Origin: Hyposmocoma kahamanoa
Lineage: Eukaryota; Arthropoda; Insecta; Lepidoptera; Cosmopterigidae
NCBI RefSeq assembly: GCF_003589595.1
Contig: NW_020653993.1
Span: 2,343,598 to 2,407,597, forward strand
Direction of reading: 5' to 3'
DNA: 64,000 nt
Below the pieces are notes generated by a model. The model searched no databases. It was not told the DNA's origin and saw only the letters and a list, made by a program, of their open reading frames with translations. The first letter of the stretch is position 1. Each line of letters starts with the position of its first letter. A program made the position numbers and the translations under genes. Shown piece after piece: positions 31,261-42,890 of this stretch.

Positions 31261-31629
31261 AAATATTTCTTTAAAATATTTCATAGTATATTTCTTTTGT
31301 ATTTCTCACACTCTAATATTGCCTTGTCTTTTACGCATTTTAATGAACTGTAGCTAAAATCATTATAACAGAAGCCGTATATGTGTGAAAAGGGCCTTAC
31401 ATTATCTACCTGTACGTTTCACTGAATTTCACGGGTATTATCTTCAAAGAAGTGTTAGAACGAACGTAGAACAAAAGGCAGGGAATTTCCATGTATACTA
31501 TAATTATATACCAGAAGCTCGTTTTTCTCAAAACTTAACCAACACATGAATGTTCAATTGAATATCATGAATGTTAGTTTATACTAACACGATCACGATT
31601 ATCATTGTGATATTCAATTAAGTAACTTA

Positions 31630-31790
31630 ATATTGCAATTAATAGCAACATCTCTAGTCACCGGCTGATAGCTGTAAAGGTGCCTGAATGAGTAAAGAAA
31701 AACTTTCCAAGAAACTCACAGATGGCGCTATTGATTGATGGTGGTGAAATGTCCTGGCATTCAATAAAAACTTAAAATTTGTTAGCAACA
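31630..31790 (+). mobile_element. family C body fragment
   Basis: AGCAACATCTCTAGTCACCG, GATAGCTGTAAAGGTGCCTG and CTCACAGATGGCGCTA. No tRNA-like part. Confidence 0.65.
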
Positions 31791-32870
31791 ATATAAAACG
31801 CACACCTTATAAACAGACACACAAATAATTAATTAATGGAATTGACACGTTCGGCGTGTGGATTTATCAGAGCCGATACCCAATGCATTTGCAAAGCACT
31901 GTCCGAATTCTCGGCTAGTGTTCTCAGTATGCTGTTGGGACTCCCCAGCATTCCGCGTCCTACTGACACAATTTTTTTAGAAAGAAAAATAATTAATTTG
32001 TTAACAAAGTAAAAAATTACAAAATGGCAAAATAAAACACAAAGTGTAACAGCCACCAACTTTAACATGCCAATAGTTCCATAGCGCCACCGCTAGATGG
32101 CATTAGTTGTACTCTCAAACGCGCTATCGTTTTGTTATCTCCAATAGTATAAGTCATCTCATATGTTTTGTATTGTTGATTCGTACCATAAATACTACCT
32201 CCACAGCATTGATACAGCACTGAGCGGCACTCAAGCTGTTGAGACGTTTCGGTCTTATTACTGCTATTTAAGGTTTTAGCACTGAACAGTGTGCTTTCTC
32301 GCTAGTGAGACATACTGTTGGGTTCATAACCCTGGAAACTTACACCTTTTGATAATATGCGCCTTTTAAGTCTGCGTCTAATTCGTCGTTCTACGTACCC
32401 CCTTCGCTAACCAGTGCTACAAAAGTAAATTAGACAAAGGACTTAACATAAAACAGACACAATTACATATTTATAACATGTTACCAAAATGGTCACCACT
32501 CAGCTTTTTGTAACGAGACGTTGGAGGACGCCTCATTACGCTGGTTTTCAGTGGAGCCATAAATGGAGAAAAAGAAAGATAGCGCCTCGTCCAAGTAAAA
32601 CGTAAAATTAATAAATAAAGTTTTTAAAAATTAAAAATGGAATAAAATTAAATAAATTAAAAACTATAAACCAATCCCAATATAAATATACCATAAAAAT
32701 AATACAAAAACGTGTAATCACGAGTAGTCTAAGTGAGGTGATTAGCATAGCACGATTAACTTGTGTCATGAGATAATTGAGTGAACAGTAAAAACTTCTT
32801 AAAAGCTAGTTTAAAGGAAGCAACAGATTTGCACGCATCTGTGCATAAAAATAATCAGTGTGTACATACG
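31791..32870. other. no gene; mixed unassigned sequence
   Basis: 32080-32420 is GC-richer, with several short frames that do not hold. 32590-32720 is A-rich. Nothing here recurs clearly in the window. Confidence 0.4.
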
Positions 32871-32879
32871 CAAAGTAAT

Positions 32880-33000
32880 TGGTGATGTTTCCAGTTCAAT
32901 CAGCCGGGACCATGGGACCTGTACAGACTTCGAAACGTTAGTTTATTTGAAAAAAAATACATATGCGATTTGAACAGGAAAAAAGTTCATAATAAAAAAG
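32880..33000. mobile_element. family D fragment
   Basis: GGGACCATGGGACCTGTACAG, CGAAACGTTAGTTTATTTGA and CATATGCGATTTGAACAGG follow the order of the right arm of 18719-19110. Confidence 0.65.
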
Positions 33001-33269
33001 TAAGTTTTTAACCCAGATAAATACCAAAATGCATAAAGCAGTAACAAAATTGTGCATTCATCGCTGTCACGCTCAAATATTTGTTTTTAAATGCAAACAG
33101 TTTGCCTGTTTATTTATTTTCCTGTCAAATACCGTCTGCTATTTAGTTTTGTGCCTGCAAAGCAAATTGGTATAAACGAGAGTCCACAAATATTAGTTTA
33201 AATACAATATTTGAATAGACATAGTTATTATTAATTCTTTGTATTCTATTATAACTATCCACTCCATAC

Positions 33270-34090
33270 ATTAATAAATGCATTAGAAAGGAAACAGGTG
33301 GGAATTACACTCAAAGACCGCAAAACAAATATATGGCTCAGACAGGAAAATACAGACGCAGATGTCAAAAAAAGCGTACAGAACCTTAAGAGCTCTCTGG
33401 CCAAAAAAGTTTTGACGTTGGCTCCGCCCAAATTTGTGAAACAAATATATGCCTGAAGTTCGCGTGACATGCGACAGGAGATGTTGAATTTTGCGCATTA
33501 AAAGTACGAAATTCGTTTTAGCGGAATAACTCTAAAACTAAAGGGATTAAAAAAATCCGTAGTGACAGTTGTCGATCATGCATAAATATAATTAATTATC
33601 TAATTTTTGTCCTAATAACCTTAGCATTTCGGGGATGAATCGAAAAAATGTGAAAATTAGAGGTCATTTCATGATTTTTGTCTATCGAGGAAACTTTTTT
33701 GTTTTGTTTCTGATTAATGTCTATGCTTGAATATATCGTGTAGTTACTCATACAATATTTTATTTTTAACTTTAAAGTGGATATACATACCCCTCTAAAA
33801 TCAAATCGAAGATTAGGAATTTTTCCTCTGCTCCCTCTTAAGTGGCGGTGGGCAAGCCACGATGCTCGAAAGCATGGCTCCTGGTGTAAAGCGGTCCTCG
33901 AATGGGGACCTTGGGGAGAAAAACACCATAGAGGGAGACCGCAGATGCGTTGGAAGGACGACATGAAAGTGGCGAGGTTGAATTGAATACAGGTGGCACA
34001 GAACCGAGAGAAGTGGCGGAAACTGAAGGAGGCCTGCACCTATATGGTTGAGAACGGCCAGAAAGAAGAGAGAAGTTTTGTTGAATTTCA
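33270..34090 (+). pseudogene. RTE-like LINE C-terminal region, broken in two
   Basis: 33283-33410 encodes ERKQVGITLKDRKTNIW, the block just after the reverse transcriptase. 33835-34065 encodes KWRWASHDARKHGS, GRPQMRWKDD and then, shifted, NREKWRKLKEA-like residues. These are consecutive parts of one RTE-like polyprotein separated by about 420 bp of unrelated AT-rich sequence, so either an insertion or two separate copies. Stops and frameshifts throughout; the minus-strand frames here are shadows. Confidence 0.7.
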
Positions 34091-34174
34091 GGATGCTTCA
34101 CTACAATAATATTCAATTAATTTTTATAATGTCATAAAAACTCCACTATTTTCTTATAATTTATTTAAATTCGA

Positions 34175-34445
34175 CGTAAAAGAAGGTCGATGATGTGGGT
34201 AATTGCGTCGCGATGTTAAGGTGGAGAATTTTGACTAGACGGGAAGACGGACGATGGACAAAAGCAGTCACGGAATGGTGGCCAAGAGGAGCAAAAAGGC
34301 CAGTGGGTAGACCACCAGCCAGATGGTCTGACGATATCATTAGATTTGCGGGATCGCGCTGGATGCGCATGGCGCCTAGCCGCATAAGAGGCCTATGCCC
34401 AGCAGTGGGTTGATGTTAGCTGACCATGATGATGATGATGATTGT
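34175..34445 (+). mobile_element. RTE-like LINE 3' end with (GATGAT) tail
   Basis: One frame (34195-34413) reads through RRKDGRWT-like sequence to RPVGRPPARWSDDI and a stop, preceded by DGRWTKAVTEWWPRG. A 3' end of GCCCAGCAGTGGGTTGATG and a GATGATGATGATG tail follow. 5'-truncated, the frame is still open but lacks every catalytic part. The tail is the same as that of SINE K, its probable passenger. Confidence 0.75.
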
Positions 34446-34450
34446 TATAA

Positions 34451-34573
34451 TTATTAAACAAAGATCGAACATTTAGAAAAAATCGTCTTCCAGCAAACCG
34501 TGCCTGACGCCATGGGAGACGGTGGTGCAAATCTAACCTTAGCGTTCGATCTTTGTTTTATTATTTATTATAA
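34451..34573. repeat. family C remnant, foldback of its tail
   Basis: AACAAAGATCGAACATTTAG at 34457 is mirrored by GCGTTCGATCTTTGTTTTAT at 34542. The centre retains CCGTGCCTGACGCC from the tRNA-like part. Confidence 0.6.
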
Positions 34574-34594
34574 GACATAAATGTGTCAATTGTT

Positions 34595-34848
34595 AATAGA
34601 GCTCTTTGGAAAAGAGTACGTCCAGGGAAGTATTGCTACCTGCTTCTGTTATCAAGCAGTAATATGAGCATAGTAATGGTGTAAGTGCAGGCACGTGGAA
34701 CTAGTACACTTTGTCTCTGGGTAACGGGCGCAGCTGGTAGTGCCCCTCAAGTCTTTGCGAAAGCTCTGAGCGCCGTTGCAACTGTTATGGGTAGGCGTGT
34801 CGCTTACCAACAAACGCATAACATTCATCCCATTTATCTGAAAAAAAT
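34595..34848 (+). mobile_element. family B retroposon
   Basis: AGAGCTCTTTGGAAAAGAG to the GTCGCTTACCAACAAACGC region, then an A-rich end. Slightly shortened. Confidence 0.75.
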
Positions 34849-35021
34849 TACTTTCCAGGAAATTGTAATTATTAGTGTAGGTATCTTAGAGAAAAAGATG
34901 ACTATTTATTTTCCTTCCATTAGTCGGTCGACTTCAAATTTGTCATAGGAAATCCGACGGATATTACAATAATATTCTAACCATGAAATTAAGCCGCAAG
35001 TAGGACGTTCTGTGACTACCC

Positions 35022-35216
35022 TTTTTTTTGCGTGGGGAAACCCTCCGAGGATACCTCTCCGCCGCGGGGGCAGCGGGAGGTTATGAGGACTTCTACCGGC
35101 TAAAACCCAACGGTAGCCTTCTCGGGTGCTCTAGTGGGAAGGATCCGGGATCGACTTGGCGCACCGGAACCACCCCAGCACCTAGGAGGAGCTACGTCCT
35201 CCCCCTTCTCTCCTCA
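35022..35216 (-). mobile_element. 195-bp R1-like LINE stub with perfect 15-bp TSD
   Basis: GTTCTGTGACTACCC is present at 35007-35021 and 35217-35231. The insert begins with T8, the poly(A) tail on the minus strand. Minus-strand sequence ends GGTATCCTCGGAGGGTTTCC before the tail, and contains GGGTTTTAGCCGGTAGAAGT. This is the general form of R1-clade 3' UTRs. The plus-strand 65-codon frame is not a gene. Confidence 0.9.
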
Positions 35217-35294
35217 GTTCTGTGACTACCCAACTCAAGTAATCACAGCAGAACAATCGTGTTTTTCATCGAACGGGATGAATAAGTGCCACAT

Positions 35295-35494
35295 CAAGTG
35301 GTAAGATACACGCCTATCGATGATAGTTGCAGTACAACTCCGACCTTTAAATCGCAAATATCTGAGAGGCACTGCCACTGCACCTGTTATCCTGATACAT
35401 ACCTTGACAAGTCCTCTGTACCTGTGATTTCAACAGCGCCGGACCGCAATAGTGCTTCCCTGAACGAACTCACGAAAAAATCTACTGCTACTAA
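35295..35494 (-). mobile_element. family B retroposon, partial
   Basis: GTGGTAAGATACACGCCTAT and CTGAGAGGCACTGCCACTGC, ending CTCACGAAAAAATCTACTGC. Part of the middle is missing. Confidence 0.7.
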
Positions 35495-35972
35495 GTTTGG
35501 CCTCATTAAATTAGTCTGCACGAGTAATTGGCTTCCAGATGGTGACTTTTAGGAGTACACTACTTTGTACCGGGTATTTTTTAATTTCAAATTTAATTTT
35601 ACCGTGTATTAAGCTTAGGGAGTTGCACATAATCCTCAAAGAGCAATAATTACAAAACGATGTTACATTACTACAGATTTCTATGCAGAATGCAAATATG
35701 CGCTTTCAAACCTGGTATTAGCATTTGTATCAGTACATTGAAACTGTTCATCGCACTATAAAGATATCAAAGGAACCGCGGGCGGTGCGCTCTAATAGTG
35801 TTTCCCGTAATAGTTACCACATTATAACAGGATATAACAGAGATGGGATAAAACTGATATGAACTTTAGCTGTTATTTGAAGAGTACTAATATTTAAAGA
35901 CGTTGATATGCAGACGATGAATGAATGTATCCATTTGAAAAATTTTAAAATTATTTTTTTTTTTGTCAGAAT

Positions 35973-36675
35973 CTGGTGAAATTACAGGCACATGAGACTT
36001 GTCAATTTATGTCCCAGAGGGTGTTAGTGCCTCACAGACCTTTGTGATTTAAAGCATTGAGTGGCACTATAATTTGTTTCAATCACAGACCACATAAATA
36101 CTAGTAGTTTTAATCCATTTTAAACAGAAGTAAACAAACAAGTCACTGACCCGACCATAGACGGTTTAGTGATGGCCAATTGTAATGCCGACTACAAATC
36201 TATTAATTAATTGAATGCATCGATTTGTTTAATTGAGTTACTCCTTCAAATCCTTACACTTGGATACCTACTCGTTCGACTGCGTTTGATATTTTCGATT
36301 TACTAATCGATTACAAAAATGTTGAATGAACCGAATATTTTTTTTCGAACAGCACTATGCAACTATAGAGAAGTCATAGTTGTGTAGTGGAAAAATAACC
36401 TCACTTTTGGACTATTATTTTTCAAATACGCTTTAACGATGCTATTAAAATGAATATTGTGGGAAAAAATGATGAGATATGAAGTTGAAACCTTCAAAAT
36501 ATACGTGAAAGTGTTACTTATTCTATTTATTGAGTGATTGCTGAAGTGATTGAGTTATTCAGAAATTGAACCAAACAGTTTTGTTTACTTTTTGTTTAAA
36601 ATGGATTGGTAACAGACTATGCAACTGTCATGGACAGGCGTGTCGTTTACCACCAGGCGTACGACTTGTTCGTGT
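35973..36675 (+). mobile_element. two family B fragments about 550 bp apart
   Basis: 35973-36074 covers GGTGAAATTACAGGC to GAGTGGCACTATAA. 36619-36675 carries ATGCAACTGTCATGGACAGG to ACCACCAGGCGTACGAC. They are consecutive parts of the family, so one copy may have been split by the AT-rich DNA at 36075-36618, which shows no gene. Confidence 0.6.
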
Positions 36676-36930
36676 TCGTTCGTTCGTCGTCAAGCATTCT
36701 GCCACCCCCGCTCCTGCGTTTTGCATCGAACTTGTATTTACGCTAGCGCTTCTCTTGTTACCATACAAAGTTATCACTTTAAATATTTTTATTTTTGTAC
36801 GAAAGTAAAATCTGACGTATTTCTAAGTCATGGAACAAAAATTGTTGTTTATGACGTTAGTAATAATTATAGTACTCCGATGATGTTCGCACTTTACCAA
36901 TAAGCCTGTTTAAAAATTATCTGTCAGCAT

Positions 36931-37130
36931 TTGTGACTTATAATAGTAAACAACTACATCAAGTGCCTGGTGTCAAACTGGGAATGTTCTCCGGAGCACT
37001 ACCCGAAACACCTAGAATCTATTTAAAAAAAGTTAATTTCTTGAATTGGTTCCACCGCGAATCGAACACGGGGTCTCCTCATCCTGCGTCCACATTGCAG
37101 ATAGTTAAACTTAAGACATAGTCAGTAACA
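36931..37130 (-). repeat. tRNA-like SINE fragment
   Basis: Minus strand has the B box TGTTCGATTCGCGG at about 37067. To the left, on plus, CTCCGGAGCACTACCCGAAAC resembles CAAAGCACACTACCCAGAAC at 37575 and CTGGAACACTACTCAGAAC at 53070. Same SINE family as 37550-37675. Confidence 0.55.
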
Positions 37131-37404
37131 TACATATGGACTAGCAATTCGTATTATAAAATATAATATCTTTGTAAATGTATTTATATTGCAGTTAGGA
37201 TAGTATTTCGTCGCCTTACTTTCTCAAACTCGTATCTTAAAGCACAAAGTTACTGAAATGCAAAAAGTGAATTGTATATATAAATGTTGCCACCGCTAAG
37301 CCGTCGACTCTAAAATCCACTACCAAATCTCCTCTTTGGTGGTGGAGCTGTAAGGCACGCTCAATTCCCAACGCCGAAAAACGGCGCCAGTTCCTAATTC
37401 CTAC

Positions 37405-37510
37405 ACACCTGAAGGGACCGGAGGATGCCTAGCTCTCCCTCTACTAGCTCTTCGAGCTAGTGCCAGAGCCGGTAGCAGTGTCCGGACATAGCTCCCGACT
37501 TAAAGGGCAA
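37405..37510 (+). repeat. GC-rich family H, copy 2
   Basis: CCTAGCTCTCCCTCTACTAG, GAGCTAGTGCCAGAGCCGG and TGTCCGGACATAGCTCCCG match 27125-27292 reversed. The flank 37310-37404 is also GC-rich (CGCCGAAAAACGGCG hairpin) and may belong. Confidence 0.55.
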
Positions 37511-37549
37511 TTCGAACGCTCCGCCAGAGTGAAAGCATATCTATGTGAA

Positions 37550-37675
37550 TACCAGAGCAGTGAAATTCACTCCAAAGCACACTACCCAGAACACCCAGAC
37601 CAATGAACCGTGAATCAAACTCGAGACTTTGTTGTCTAACGCCCATTCTAACCGCTAGGCCACCGAGCTCGATGT
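37550..37675 (-). repeat. tRNA-like SINE
   Basis: Minus strand: A box GTGGCCTAGCGGTTAGAATG, B box GAGTTTGATTCACGG, then a body with GGGTGTTCTGGGTAGTGTGC. It runs on into a SINE body rather than closing an acceptor stem. Confidence 0.6.
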
Positions 37676-37834
37676 CGAAATATTATTGATGATACGGTCT
37701 TATAGAAAGGATGTTTGTTAAAGAATAAGGACACAAATTTATAGAGCGAACGTGAACGGAAACCCAGAACAAGGTCAGCCTCTACGTATACATAAAGCAA
37801 ACTGTCTCTCGAGAAGCTGCGTTGACGGCTTATT

Positions 37835-38040
37835 ACGGCTACATTTCGTCCGTGCTCAGCTAAGGTCTTATACTGCGGGCAACTCAGTATTATTAGAAAG
37901 AGCTTTCAAAGTTCAGAAGAAACGTATTCGGGCGATTTGCGGTGCGTGGTTCGATGACAGCTGCAAAAAGCTAAACATATTGATTGCCTTTGCCATGCAT
38001 GTACATTAGGGATATCTGCGCATTCGTCAACTCTCATAGG
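37835..38040 (+). pseudogene. LINE reverse-transcriptase C-terminal remnant (jockey/CR1-like)
   Basis: The frame at 37752-38009 contains LLERAFKVQKKRIRAICGAW followed by SCKKLNILI, a signature of the region after the reverse transcriptase in jockey/CR1-like LINEs. The frame ends after 85 codons, and no 3' UTR is recognisable downstream. The catalytic domain is absent. Confidence 0.75.
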
Positions 38041-39200
38041 CAAACTAGAGCAAAAATTATTAATCTTTTCTACCGACCTTTACCGACCGTTGCCATAAAG
38101 TAATTTGTAAGAATACCTGCTTGAACATATATATAAATATATACATATGTATAATATAACTATTTTCAATAAATTACCAAATGACATTAAATTGTCATAA
38201 AATTAAATGGGCATACTTTAAAATTACAATTGACATAATGGCTTTTGACACATTGCTTCTATAGTAGTAAAGAATACTTAGAATTTACACATTCTGTTGT
38301 ACATTAATTTGGAACTATAGAGACAAAACAATAAGTTCCATTAATATTTGTAAATCTTCTTGCATGTTGAATACTATGCACCTAATTTTACTTATGACCT
38401 GTACAATTACTATATTCTGGAAAATAAACGTATTCTGGTCTATTCTATTTTACATGTGTACAACATATATGTAGAATAAGGAATTTTCTTAAGGTCATAT
38501 CAAGAGTGTCAAGTACGACAGAGAGTATGAAAGATGCAATTGGAGAAAGCGAAAGTGGTGTGACCGGAACGTAGAAACTTTAGGTTGATGGTTGATGCCG
38601 TATTGGGAGCGTGATAGAACGTATCCAATTCTCAAATTTGTGAGCTTTGATGACAAAAATGGTACTATCCGGATCCAAGTCTCGGATATTAGGTTTTTCA
38701 ATAGTAGTTTATGTGAATGTTACATAATGAAAGGCATTAAAATAAGAGTGTGGGCTTTATCTATGCACATATTATAAGCTTTCTATGATGTGTTCAGGAA
38801 CCGCATGTTACGACTGGCGAAATGGCGGCAAATAATAACTTTTCTCACGCATGTTACACAACTGTAGATTATATTTAATTCATAAACAAAATAATGTCCG
38901 CCCCAACTATCACATCGTTCGATATCAAGTAACGTGTGAAATTTGTGAAAATTGTTTGCTATTGTCATTTCATTTCGAATAAAACTTCATCTCGAGTGAT
39001 ATTAGAATTGAGGTCGAATCAAATTGTTTTGTTTTTCAGAGATGTTCGAAATTGAATGTGAAATGATAAAATCACATTTGATGTGGTTATGAAGCAATAA
39101 TAACATTTTCACAGATAAGAAATTTGTTCTAACAAAACGGTTTATCTTTTTACGGTTTTTGAACACATCATAGAGGGTTTATGATATGTGTGTAGATAAA
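38041..39200. other. no gene seen
   Basis: Strongly AT-rich sequence. Short frames at 38495-38968 have no domain signal. Confidence 0.4.
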
Positions 39201-39204
39201 CAAT

Positions 39205-39330
39205 TTAACATTTCGGGCTCTTTACAAGGCCCATGATCACGGCTGACTGAGATGTAATAGTTACCCATTTCTGCTGTCATTTCTGCGTTCCGGTTTCGAG
39301 TTTTGGTATTTTGGTATTATAAAAAAAAAT
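39205..39330 (+). mobile_element. family D fragment joined to a short family B copy
   Basis: CATTTCGGGCTCTTTACAAGG and CCCATGATCACGGCTGACTG (family D), then TTTCTGCGTTCCGGTTTCGAG and TATTATAAAAAAAAATA (family B with most of the middle deleted). Confidence 0.6.
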
Positions 39331-39495
39331 ACTACCTTGCAGTAGCGAGGCGTGAAAATTATCTTTAGTAAAGCTGGATCAAAATTATTATTTTTTAGAT
39401 TATTTTATCCTGACAAAACTTTCGAACCTCACATACATCAACTATCCTTCGGATCCCAGCCTTTTTGTGGACATCACTGATCTGGCCAATGTAAT

Positions 39496-40500
39496 GGTGT
39501 ATTACCACCGGCGAGGCGAGACTAGACGAGGCGAGACGATTTTTAAAACTTATACGGCAAAATATCAATTCTTTCCTCGCGCATCTTCGGTGGAAATTGT
39601 CGGGATTGACGAGGATGGGCGAGACGAGATTCGAAATATTTGTTAATGTAACATTGAACCGTATTGCTGCCTACATAGATTCTTTATTAACTATGCAACA
39701 GAAATACAATTTACGATGTCTCGTACGAAATCGCGCAAAATCGCGCGAGCTCGCGCGCGAGATTGTAGGCCACAGTCGCGTGCATTGAAATGTAAACGTT
39801 CACACATTTTTGAAATTATGTAAATATTAGATATTTCAAATAATGTACCTTGTGCTGTTTTCAAAAATATGTAATCACGACACCATTTTAAGAAAGGTAT
39901 ACTTTTATTTTAGAGAAAAATAAACAAACTATACATGTACCATATCATTTTCGTAAATATTTATATAATGCATATTATATATTTATAATTGAATTAAAAT
40001 GTACACGACCAGGATTGTGATTTTATCATAATTGTGTAACCACTTTTAAAACATTGCATCGTTTTCAAATAAATATATTTACACAATATAGTTGCAATAT
40101 AACGTAAACATACCAGCGCCAGTTGTAAACTTTTTTATGTGTATTTTGCTAATTCGTAATATTTACCCTTGGATAAAAGATTATATAAAAAAGTTATTTT
40201 CGAAAAAGTTATTTTTATATTTATTTATTTTATCTCAGAGGGTACAAACAGCTTATATTATTTCTTCTTACGTTATCTTCATCTGATTTTTCTTCCGTTA
40301 ACATATTTAATAATAAGAAATTGCGGGACATGATATTTTAGCCGCGTGTTTATGACTTGACAAATTGAACAGTACTGTGTCTTCACTATCCATAACCCTA
40401 GTGCGAGCTCGCGATGGCAATTTTTGGTGGAAATAGGTCGGCGAGATTTCAATTCTCGCCGCGCCTCGTCTCGTCTCGCCTCGCTGGTGGAAAAGCACTT
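39496..40500. mobile_element. long-TIR DNA element, about 1.0 kb
   Basis: The left end CCACCGGCGAGGCGAGACTA is mirrored by CTCGTCTCGCCTCGCTGGTGG at the right, followed by AAAAGCACTTTAA. The interior includes CGCGCGAGCTCGCGCGCGAG near 39742, a GC palindrome also seen in the copy at 23060. It has no transposase frame and no clean target duplication. The left arm matches the reversed right arm of the other copy over about 130 bp. Confidence 0.75.
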
Positions 40501-41160
40501 TAAGTCCTTCTGAGACGTCATCTTAAAACCCTTCCGTTCACATTCTTATCATAAATCGCACAATACCGACGCAAATAAAAATGTTTAAGAAAATAAATTT
40601 AAGTAAAATGGTTACGTAATTCATTAAAATAATTTGGTTAAATTCAATTAAAAGTCTTTCGATTGGACAGGACTCCAACAGACACATGCATCCCACACTA
40701 GGACCACTTCTTTTACTACTTCATTTGTATCACAGAAATATTTATTTTTTTAACCACTTGTATAAGTTCTCTTTGAATAAACTTAAGTCTAAATTATTTA
40801 ATATTAAGTGATAATTTATCAAACATGTCCCACACATTTTCAAAGAAATTTTGCCATATTTGAGTTTCTGCAGACTAATATTCATATCACCGGCTTTCTT
40901 AAACAAATATGTGTGTTTTCGTACAAAGATACAAATTTTGCATATCTATCATGAGCAGTGTCAACAAATCAAGGCTCTGAAACAAGGGTCTCCTTATTTC
41001 GAAATGAAATTCCACAAATTGTTCTTATACATTACTTTTGTGCGACAAAAACTCTGTTTCGGTCTATACTGTTACCCCATACCATCGAACTCGATGCCCC
41101 ACACAGACTTTACACGCGCCCTGTATTTGTTGGTTATAACAGCTTTCATATTTGCTATAT
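40501..41160. other. no supported gene
   Basis: The 131-codon frame at 40851-41246 is hydrophobic, with no domain I recognise, and its end is inside a hairpin. I do not accept it as a gene. Confidence 0.4.
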
Positions 41161-41251
41161 TTTTTTTAACCATACACAAACTCATTGATTCTTGCACACA
41201 CATAAAAAATGCATGTGGAAGAATCAATAAGTTTGTGTATGCTTAAAAAAA
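41161..41251. repeat. near-perfect hairpin with stem of about 38 bp
   Basis: TTTTTTTAACCATACACAAA at 41161 pairs with TTTGTGTATGCTTAAAAAAA at the right. The stem continues through ATTGATTCTTG/CAAGAATCAAT with few mismatches around a loop of about 12 bases. Confidence 0.75.
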
Positions 41252-41320
41252 TGTCCTTGGTTAAAAAGCTGAACATGTCAAAACGCGTTATCTCAATTTC
41301 TCAATATCTTTCAAAAATGA

Positions 41321-42160
41321 AAAACACTTCTCACAAATGACCCCATCTTTCAATACCCAGACTTCAGTAAGGAGTTCAATCTAACAACCGATGTTTCAAG
41401 CGTCGCTGGCGGAGCAGTATTATCGCAAGGTCCTTTAAGGTCTGATAAGCCTGTGTGCTACACTTCTCGCACTCTGAACGAGAGCGAAATAAACTATAGC
41501 ACCATAAAAAAAGAAGTACTTGCCATAGTTTGGGCCGCGAAGTACTTTCGCCCTTATCTCTTTGGACGTAAGTTTAAAATATTTACTGACCACAAGCAAT
41601 TGCAATGGATGATGAATTTGAAAGAACCAAATTCACGTCTCACCAGATGGCGACTCAGACTAAGTGAATATGACCACACAGTTACTTATAAAAAAGGAGT
41701 TTCCAATATCAACGTTGATACCCTCTCCCGCGTGGAAATTCACAATCAGGAAATCCAGTCACTAATTCAGGAGATCATGGAACTTAGCTCATTGGCAGGC
41801 AATCCATCCGAAAAGCCCCAAACCTTAGCTGACTCTTCAACAGAGACTGTCCATACTAGTAACGAACACCCTGTTCTCGAAATTACTATTACAGACGATC
41901 CCCTTAATAAGTATCATCGACAGATCAGCCTCACCGTAGCAGATGACGTTAAGAAACGGCCAACTGTGACAAAGCCATTTAACACCCACACCCGTATCGC
42001 TATACAGTTATCCAAGTCTAATTTAGAAGCTGACGTTGTGAACGCCATTAAGGAGTATGTAAATCCCAAAGTCAAAACCGCTATCATAATAAACCCACCC
42101 CTCGAAATGTATTCAATAACCCCAGTTATTCAATACAAATTCAAGAGTTCCTCATGAGGC
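41321..42160 (+). pseudogene. pol: Ty3/gypsy retrotransposon pol: RNase H part
   Basis: The frame is open from 41321, after an in-frame TGA at 41318, to the stop at 42157. The GTG at 41453 is internal, not a start. It carries the RNase H acidic residues of gypsy elements: Asp in LTTDVSS (about 41390), Glu in TIKKEVLAIVWA, and Asp in FTDHKQLQWMM. The connection region LSEYDHTVTYKKG and DTLSRVE follows. The polymerase domain upstream is missing. Downstream, the frame slips before the integrase. The composition suggests an insect gypsy element, perhaps of the errantivirus group, but no envelope gene or LTR was found. Confidence 0.85.
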
Positions 42161-42890
42161 TCGTCTTCACCAAACACGAACTTGAAAATGTCAAAGAATA
42201 CCTACGCCAACAAGATATTATCCGCCACTACCATGATGGCAAGACCAATCATCGCGGTATCAGCGTGTGTTATCTCGCCCTCTCACGTCGATATTTTTAG
42301 ACCAAAGTTAAAGACCAAATAATCACGTACATCAATGAAAGTTCAATCTGCGCACGGGCCTAATATGACCCTATTAAACTCTATTAATCCACAGTTCAAT
42401 ATAGTACCCCCGGCTAAGAAACTATTCGAAATAGTCCATAAGGATTTATTCACGGTTCATACTGAAAAGTACGTTACCTATATTGATGTTTTTACAAAGT
42501 ATGGTCAAGCTTACCATCTGCGTGATGGAACTTCAACATAAAGATGAACCTTTCTTATAACCTTATGCCGTATGCACTCATAACTTATAATAGCTCTATC
42601 CACTCTTTCACCAAATGCAGGCCCTTCGACCTATTAACTGGCCATTTTGATCCAAAGGATACTCTTAACGTGGATTTCACTCAATAGCTAAAGCAGCAAT
42701 ATGTTGTTAACCACAAAGAACAAATGAAGAAGGTTTATGACATCATAAATCAATCTTCACTTGCCAACAGAACTGCTATAATTGAAAATCGCAATAAAGA
42801 TCGTGAAACTGAAATAGAATACACTCCACGGCTGCAGGCATTCATCAAAAACTCCGTTGCGAGTCGTCATAAATAAGCACCACCTACACA
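42140..42890 (+). pseudogene. pol: Ty3/gypsy retrotransposon pol: broken integrase part
   Basis: Continues the element in other frames. The integrase zinc-binding region is at about 42200-42365: two histidines are kept in HYHDGKTNHRG, but the first cysteine of the CxxC pair appears lost (ESSICARA). The start of the catalytic core (42400-42541) keeps the first aspartate in HKDLFTV and another in YIDVFTKYG. The frame then stops. 42544-42880 holds the end of the core and the C-terminal region (TKCRPFDLL, EQMKKVYDIINQSSLANRT), so the middle of the core, including the glutamate, is deleted. Several stops. Non-functional. Confidence 0.8.

Noticed and set aside
33596..34039. 147-codon minus-strand frame
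   Set aside because: Antisense to an RTE-like LINE remnant whose plus-strand translation is recognisable.
40851..41246. 131-codon frame upstream of the gypsy pol fragment
   Set aside because: Considered as a retroviral-type coding part, but no motif is recognisable and it ends inside a hairpin.
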